Shown here: one piece after another, positions 60,201-64,000 of the stretch
Position numbering within the stretch: position 1 is the stretch's first letter
Layout: each line of letters opens with the position of its first letter
Assembly (NCBI GenBank): GCA_964036295.1
Contig: OZ038463.1
Location: 28,259,069 to 28,323,068 of the forward strand
Length of the DNA: 64,000 nt
DNA from: Plumapathes pennacea
Lineage: Eukaryota > Cnidaria > Anthozoa > Antipatharia > Myriopathidae
Direction: 5' to 3'
Position numbers and translations under genes: made by a program
Notes under the pieces: generated by a model
Database searches by the model: none
What the model saw: only the letters and a program-made list of their open reading frames with translations
Told to the model about the DNA's origin: nothing

Positions 60201-63200
60201 CATGTAAGCGCTCGGTAAAGTCGTCTCGTGTGGGAGGGTTGTTTCTACCCGGGACAACTTTTCTTCACATAAACGGGGCCTTATATGTTTCATCTAACAC
60301 GAATTCTGCAGAATTTTGTCCTTGAGGGGCAGTTCTTGTAGTGTGTATATTCGATTTTGTTTTGACTTTTAGTTTATTGAACATGAACCAAGGCATAAAT
60401 ATGGGAATCCAGGCAGTGCCTTCCAAGGGTCTGTTTACAAACTAACAAATCGTGTGCCGTGCCTAAATCTGTACTTGATTAATCATTGATTGGTAAATAC
60501 TTGTTTGTTTGTTTGTTGGTTTGTTTGTTTGTTGGTATAAACTATAATACATCACACCAGGCTGTGAAGTTTTTGTGGAGAAGTCTGCTGACAGGGTTTA
60601 CAAAGAGAGCGACTATGAAAGGTGAGCCTTGTTTTTTTGTAGTGCGTAAGTGCTTTTAGTGTCATCTTTTACGGAGCAGTTTTACGCAAAAGGGAAAGAC
60701 TTTGAAACTTACAAAATCTAGGTTTACCAGCTGCTCAGATCTAGGTGTGAACTCTGCTTGTGATGCAACGTGACAGAATATGAAATAAGTATTCGCGTCC
60801 TTTCCTTTGACATAGAGTTTTGCCTGAGTCGGTTGGTGAAGGTCTTCAGACCGAAATATTCGACAAGGAGTCCTGACTGCTAGTCCTGACTGCTAGTCCT
60901 GATCAACTCGTTTTAAAAGATCCCGAACCGTGACAAGGCAACTATCGCAAGAAGCTAATTCCCCTAGAAAGGCCTTGTTACATAACTATCAAATTACCCA
61001 AGCGTGTGCATTTTGTTTGTTAAAGTGCTTATGATGTCAAATACCGTATTTCCTCCAATAAACGCTCTGGACGCTTATTTTAAAGGAGGGAGAGGAAGTC
61101 GTAATTAAAAAAAATCACACTATGAAGTCAAAGGAAAGACATGGAACTAAGATTTAAGCAGGAGTTGTGGCGTGAACAAGTATATGGACAGAACATTCAC
61201 GGATAATTTGTTTGAAGAGAAGAAGTCTCTTTTTAAAGTGCGTAAATTACCTTTGGCACACTCTTAACCGCAAAAAAGCTGACAAAGACCGTAAAATATG
61301 CAGTTGTCGTACCCAAGTTTACTGGCAATCAAATTCAGTGTGTGATCACGAAGTTTTACTACACCATTTTACCAAATGCGTCTATGAAAATGCAAGTAAT
61401 TTTGTTTCTTAGTGTTGGTTGTAAGATCGTTGATGAAGGATCGTGGCCAAAGGCCCCCAAGGATGTATATATTGTTGGGATAAAAGAGCTGCCACACGAT
61501 ACAGCGCCGCTTGAACACAAGCACATCTATTTTGGACATGCATATAAGGTAAGGAGTGGTCATGTACCAAAGGCATTTATTATATACATACTGAGACATA
61601 CTCACGAAAAAGCCATATCGTAAAATTTCGTACGCAAATGAGTTCTAGCCAATGAGAGGCCGCGAACGACGCTTTTCACACGTGAAAAAAATCGTTCGTC
61701 CAATCACAAGCTGCGAACGACGATTTTTCACTACTGTTAAAGGGTTTCCCGGTCCCATGATAAATGTCTCAGTATGTATATAATAAACAGAAAACACCAT
61801 GGAAAGTGCTTTGTACAGTTTTTATTCACTCGTTGTTTCGTATCATAAAACTCACTCGCTCGTTCGTTTTATGATACTTCACAACTCGTGAATAAAAACC
61901 GTACGCGCGCACTTTCCATGAAGTAATCTCTATTTAAGACACAATAACCAGTGGTTTTCACGGGTGTCGCTAACACAAGATTCTCTATTTCACTGTGAAA
62001 ACAGGCTTGACTCAAGCACAAGGATCAAAATATTTTTATTCCTGTGCTTGTGCTTGCGTCGAGCCTTTTTTCCACTATAAAATAAGGACCTTGCGCTTGT
62101 GCTGTGCGCATGCGTCGGTCCTGAAAACCGCAGGCTTTAGTGTTCGCGGCGCGGGTTTCCTCGCTCACTTTAGCATACTTTCGATAACTGTTGTCAGACC
62201 CAAAACCTGAAAAAGGACGAAAATGTGAAAATAGAAGTTTGAGCACTTTCTGGTGTGCGTAGGTTATGTATATACTTTCATCGCAGCGTGTCCTTTCCAA
62301 GTGTCGATTGGCAAGGGAGCTCGGTTAAAACTGTAATGAAACTACAGTAGAACCCCGCTATCTCGAATCCGATTTCCCAGTTGGGGGCCATAGCATACAA
62401 TACACCTTTGTTTGTAATTTGGAGCGACCCTCACCGCTATGCCATGAAATGTGGTCGCTGATAATCTATTGCAAGATCTAATTAACACACGAGTCCGACT
62501 GTGTGGAATAACTGGAGCTGATTGAATAGTTTGTGCCATTGTAAAGGAGGGCATGTTTGGCCTTCCCTTTTTCTGTCTTTATAAGCTTTGTAAGTTCTTT
62601 TTTTCGTAGGGTCAGGATGGTTGGCAGGACTTGTTATTCAGGTTTCATGCGGGCATGGGGGAACTTCTGGATGTAGAGTACATAGTTGATGACAATGGTA
62701 TGTTTGCCGACTTCAACGGAGCATCGCAAAGTTGCATCAAATGTTTGAAGTTCTTCGCCTCTTTTCCTGCTCTCGATGAGTTTGTCTCAAAGTTTCCCCG
62801 CAGATCATCGTGGCTTAATTTACCGAGTGGTTGTACAATTCAAAAACCCAATTTTTTGAAGCACTTACAGTTTCTGTTCCTTCTTAATTTGTTTATTTTT
62901 AATTTAATTTAATTTTGTTATTGTTGTTTTTGTTTTTGTCTTTTTCCGACACCTAAAACCGTGAGAATATACTATTCGTGAACTCCATTTTGGTGTGAAC
63001 TTGTGCAGGCCAACTTAGTTCAAAACCATTGGTATAAGTATAGGCGTCACCTATCTTCCCGTCTTTTCATTTTGACAAGTCAGTGTATAACTATGATTGG
63101 TTCTCAGGCGTCCGTGAAGTGGCCGCATTTGGACCAATGGCAGGCCTCGCTGGAGGTGCTCTGGCTGTCGCAGTCTGGTGTCACCAGCAGCTCAAGTAAG

Positions 63201-64000
63201 TATCCTGGCTGAAAATACCGCTGACCTCATTTCGCTTTATACATTTGTTGTTCAAGCTTTAAGTTTTGTTTGTTTGTTTATATATTTTATTTTTAAGGCC
63301 TGGTGAGATGTTTCCCAGTTGCAGCCCCTACTTGTCGGAGGACATCCTTGTCAGTCACTTACAGAATCAACTCCAGACTATTGCTTCCAAGAGAGGTCAG
63401 TTCGGTTTTTACATCGACGTTATATTATTCACTGTCGGATAGAAGAAAAGTAGAAGCATTTACGTTTGCAAAAGTGACTTTTCCAGTTTCTACAGTATTT
63501 GTTAAAGCTCTTCGGGGCATTCATTGGTACTTTTCACAGAAATTGTATTGGTATAAAACAATGTTTGTCCGTACGAGACTCGTAATAATATAGCATGTAA
63601 ATAATGATGTTATTGATATTGTTTTGTTACTGTCTTTATTTTGATTCACCAACAAACGCACCCAAACTACCGGCAGGAATTGTTGAAGAAATCTTAGTAA
63701 GTGTAACTGAAAAAGCACTGCAAAATCTCCCACGACTGTTGCATATGAACGGACGTGGTAGAAATAAACACTAAGTAATATTAACCACGTACAAGCTACA
63801 GAAACTCAACTTCTTCTTACAATAGACAGCCACTTCACTGTTCGTAGTTCTACTGTAGTCAGTCAAATGGGGCAAGCTGTTAGACTCTAAGCTGCTTGTT
63901 TATCACTTTATTGCTTTGTGCCCGTTGCACTTTCAGCATAATATTCTATAACGCTATCTATTGTCTGTAGAAATGTACTTCAAGGAAAGTCACATTGAAG
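56417..64000 (+). CDS. LYS1: Fungal-type saccharopine dehydrogenase (NAD+, L-lysine-forming), 5' part
   Basis: The family interconverts saccharopine with lysine and 2-oxoglutarate using NAD. Exons with agreeing phases: 56417-56525, 60561-60621, 61413-61548, 62610-62697, 63108-63195 and 63298-63395. Tentative further exons are 63677-63696 and 63971 onward. The start MEKSANCLKFWLRAECKQHE, with RTPMTPHTCKMLLQAG, matches the N-terminal 'RAExKxxExRxxLTP' pattern of LYS1. Next come VFVEKSADRVYKESDYE, GSWPKAPKDVYIVGIKELP, and LEHKHIYFGHAYK (fungal form LVHEHIQFAHCYK). The last clear segments are GQDGWQDLLFRF, LLDVEYIVDDNG and VAAFGPMAGLAGGALAV. This pattern differs from the animal bifunctional AASS, which has a different KEVP..HTIKAQ segment. 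The nucleotide-binding GALGRCG part would lie beyond the window. Intron 1 is 4 kb and full of repeats. Confidence 0.85.
57155..57547. repeat. About 390-bp element with GCGGATTTGGACCCC ends
   Basis: AAGCGGATTTGGACCCCCA on the left faces GGGGTCCAAATCCGCTGTG on the right. The same word recurs inside several times, next to a long poly-C run (about 57217-57253). It lies in LYS1 intron 1. Proline-rich frames read through it are simple-sequence artefacts. Confidence 0.65.
58174..58296. repeat. Foldback repeat with ACCCTGGTCCC ends
   Basis: TACCCTGGTCCCAGAGAGGT, TTCTTCCAGAGAACGACGAG and GCCAGAG are answered by CTCTGGC, TTCGTTCTCTGGAAGAAAAC and GGGGACCAGGGTA. The element is almost entirely stem. Confidence 0.7.
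58582..60282. mobile_element. 1.7-kb nonautonomous DNA transposon candidate
   Basis: AGCCTTGTTTATATGAGAAA plus AAGTTGTCCCGGG on the left is inverted at the right end as CCCGGGACAACTTTTCTTCA plus CATAAACGGGGCCTT, giving ends of about 35 bp. No transposase frame is present; an 82-codon plus frame at 59041-59289 is unrecognised. A 100-bp foldback (59908-60012) lies within it. It is inside LYS1 intron 1. Confidence 0.55.
59908..60012. repeat. Foldback repeat inside the 58582-60282 element
   Basis: GTCGGTCTGTAATCATAC and TGATTACGAAATC are answered by GATTTCGTAATCA and GTATGATTACAGACCGA, around a short CGCGAAGCGCG centre. Confidence 0.75.
61577..61786. repeat. 210-bp MITE-like element with ATACTGAGACAT ends
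   Basis: TTATTATATACATACTGAGA on the left (continuing CATA) faces TCTCAGTATGTATATAATAA on the right, about 23 bp of near-perfect complement. Inside are two copies of a GCGAACGACG/TTTTTCAC word pair. It begins 29 bp after LYS1 exon 3. Confidence 0.7.
61798..61920. repeat. 123-bp foldback repeat in LYS1 intron 3
   Basis: CATGGAAAGTGC, TTTTTATTCAC and ATCATAAAAC are answered by GTTTTATGAT, GTGAATAAAAA and GCACTTTCCATG, with a CTCGCTCG centre. It directly follows the 61577-61786 element. Confidence 0.8.

Overview
This window is animal nuclear DNA, almost certainly from an anthozoan cnidarian (coral or anemone). The genes are split by many short introns with consensus GT-AG borders. They encode conserved metazoan proteins beside a DUF6589-family gene and a fungal-type LYS1 gene, and the space between exons is full of short inverted-repeat transposon remnants. 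The species assignment is inferred from gene content and repeat style, not from a search.

Layout. (1) 1-4467, minus: a DUF6589-family gene with an N-terminal ZAD-like cysteine domain, 8 exons visible, 3' end off the left edge, one in-frame stop. (2) 4961-14449, plus: FCP1/CTDP1, the RNA polymerase II CTD phosphatase, 7 exons, 824 aa, one GC-AG intron and an intron carrying 15 tandem 68-bp units. (3) 14450-21755: repeat-rich intergenic DNA with a diverged duplication and an orphan cadherin exon. (4) 21756-26522, minus: complete RAB2, 9 exons, 212 aa. (5) 28253-46294, plus: complete p107/p130-type retinoblastoma-like pocket protein, 30 exons, 1095 aa, with E2F-type sites in front of it. (6) 49652-55821, plus: a BEL/Pao LTR retrotransposon with two identical 289-bp LTRs and a CCGAG target duplication, carrying one early in-frame TAG. 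(7) 56417 to the right edge, plus: 5' part of a fungal-type saccharopine dehydrogenase (LYS1) gene.

Two gene pairs are divergent: DUF6589/FCP1 (about 0.5 kb apart) and RAB2/RBL (about 1.7 kb apart). FCP1 and the pocket protein act in transcription and cell-cycle control, RAB2 in ER-Golgi traffic and LYS1 in lysine metabolism. I see no operon-like functional grouping. I found no tRNA, rRNA or CRISPR array. All exon borders were read by eye from splice consensus, reading phase and protein family similarity; phases agree across every intron of the four well-resolved genes.
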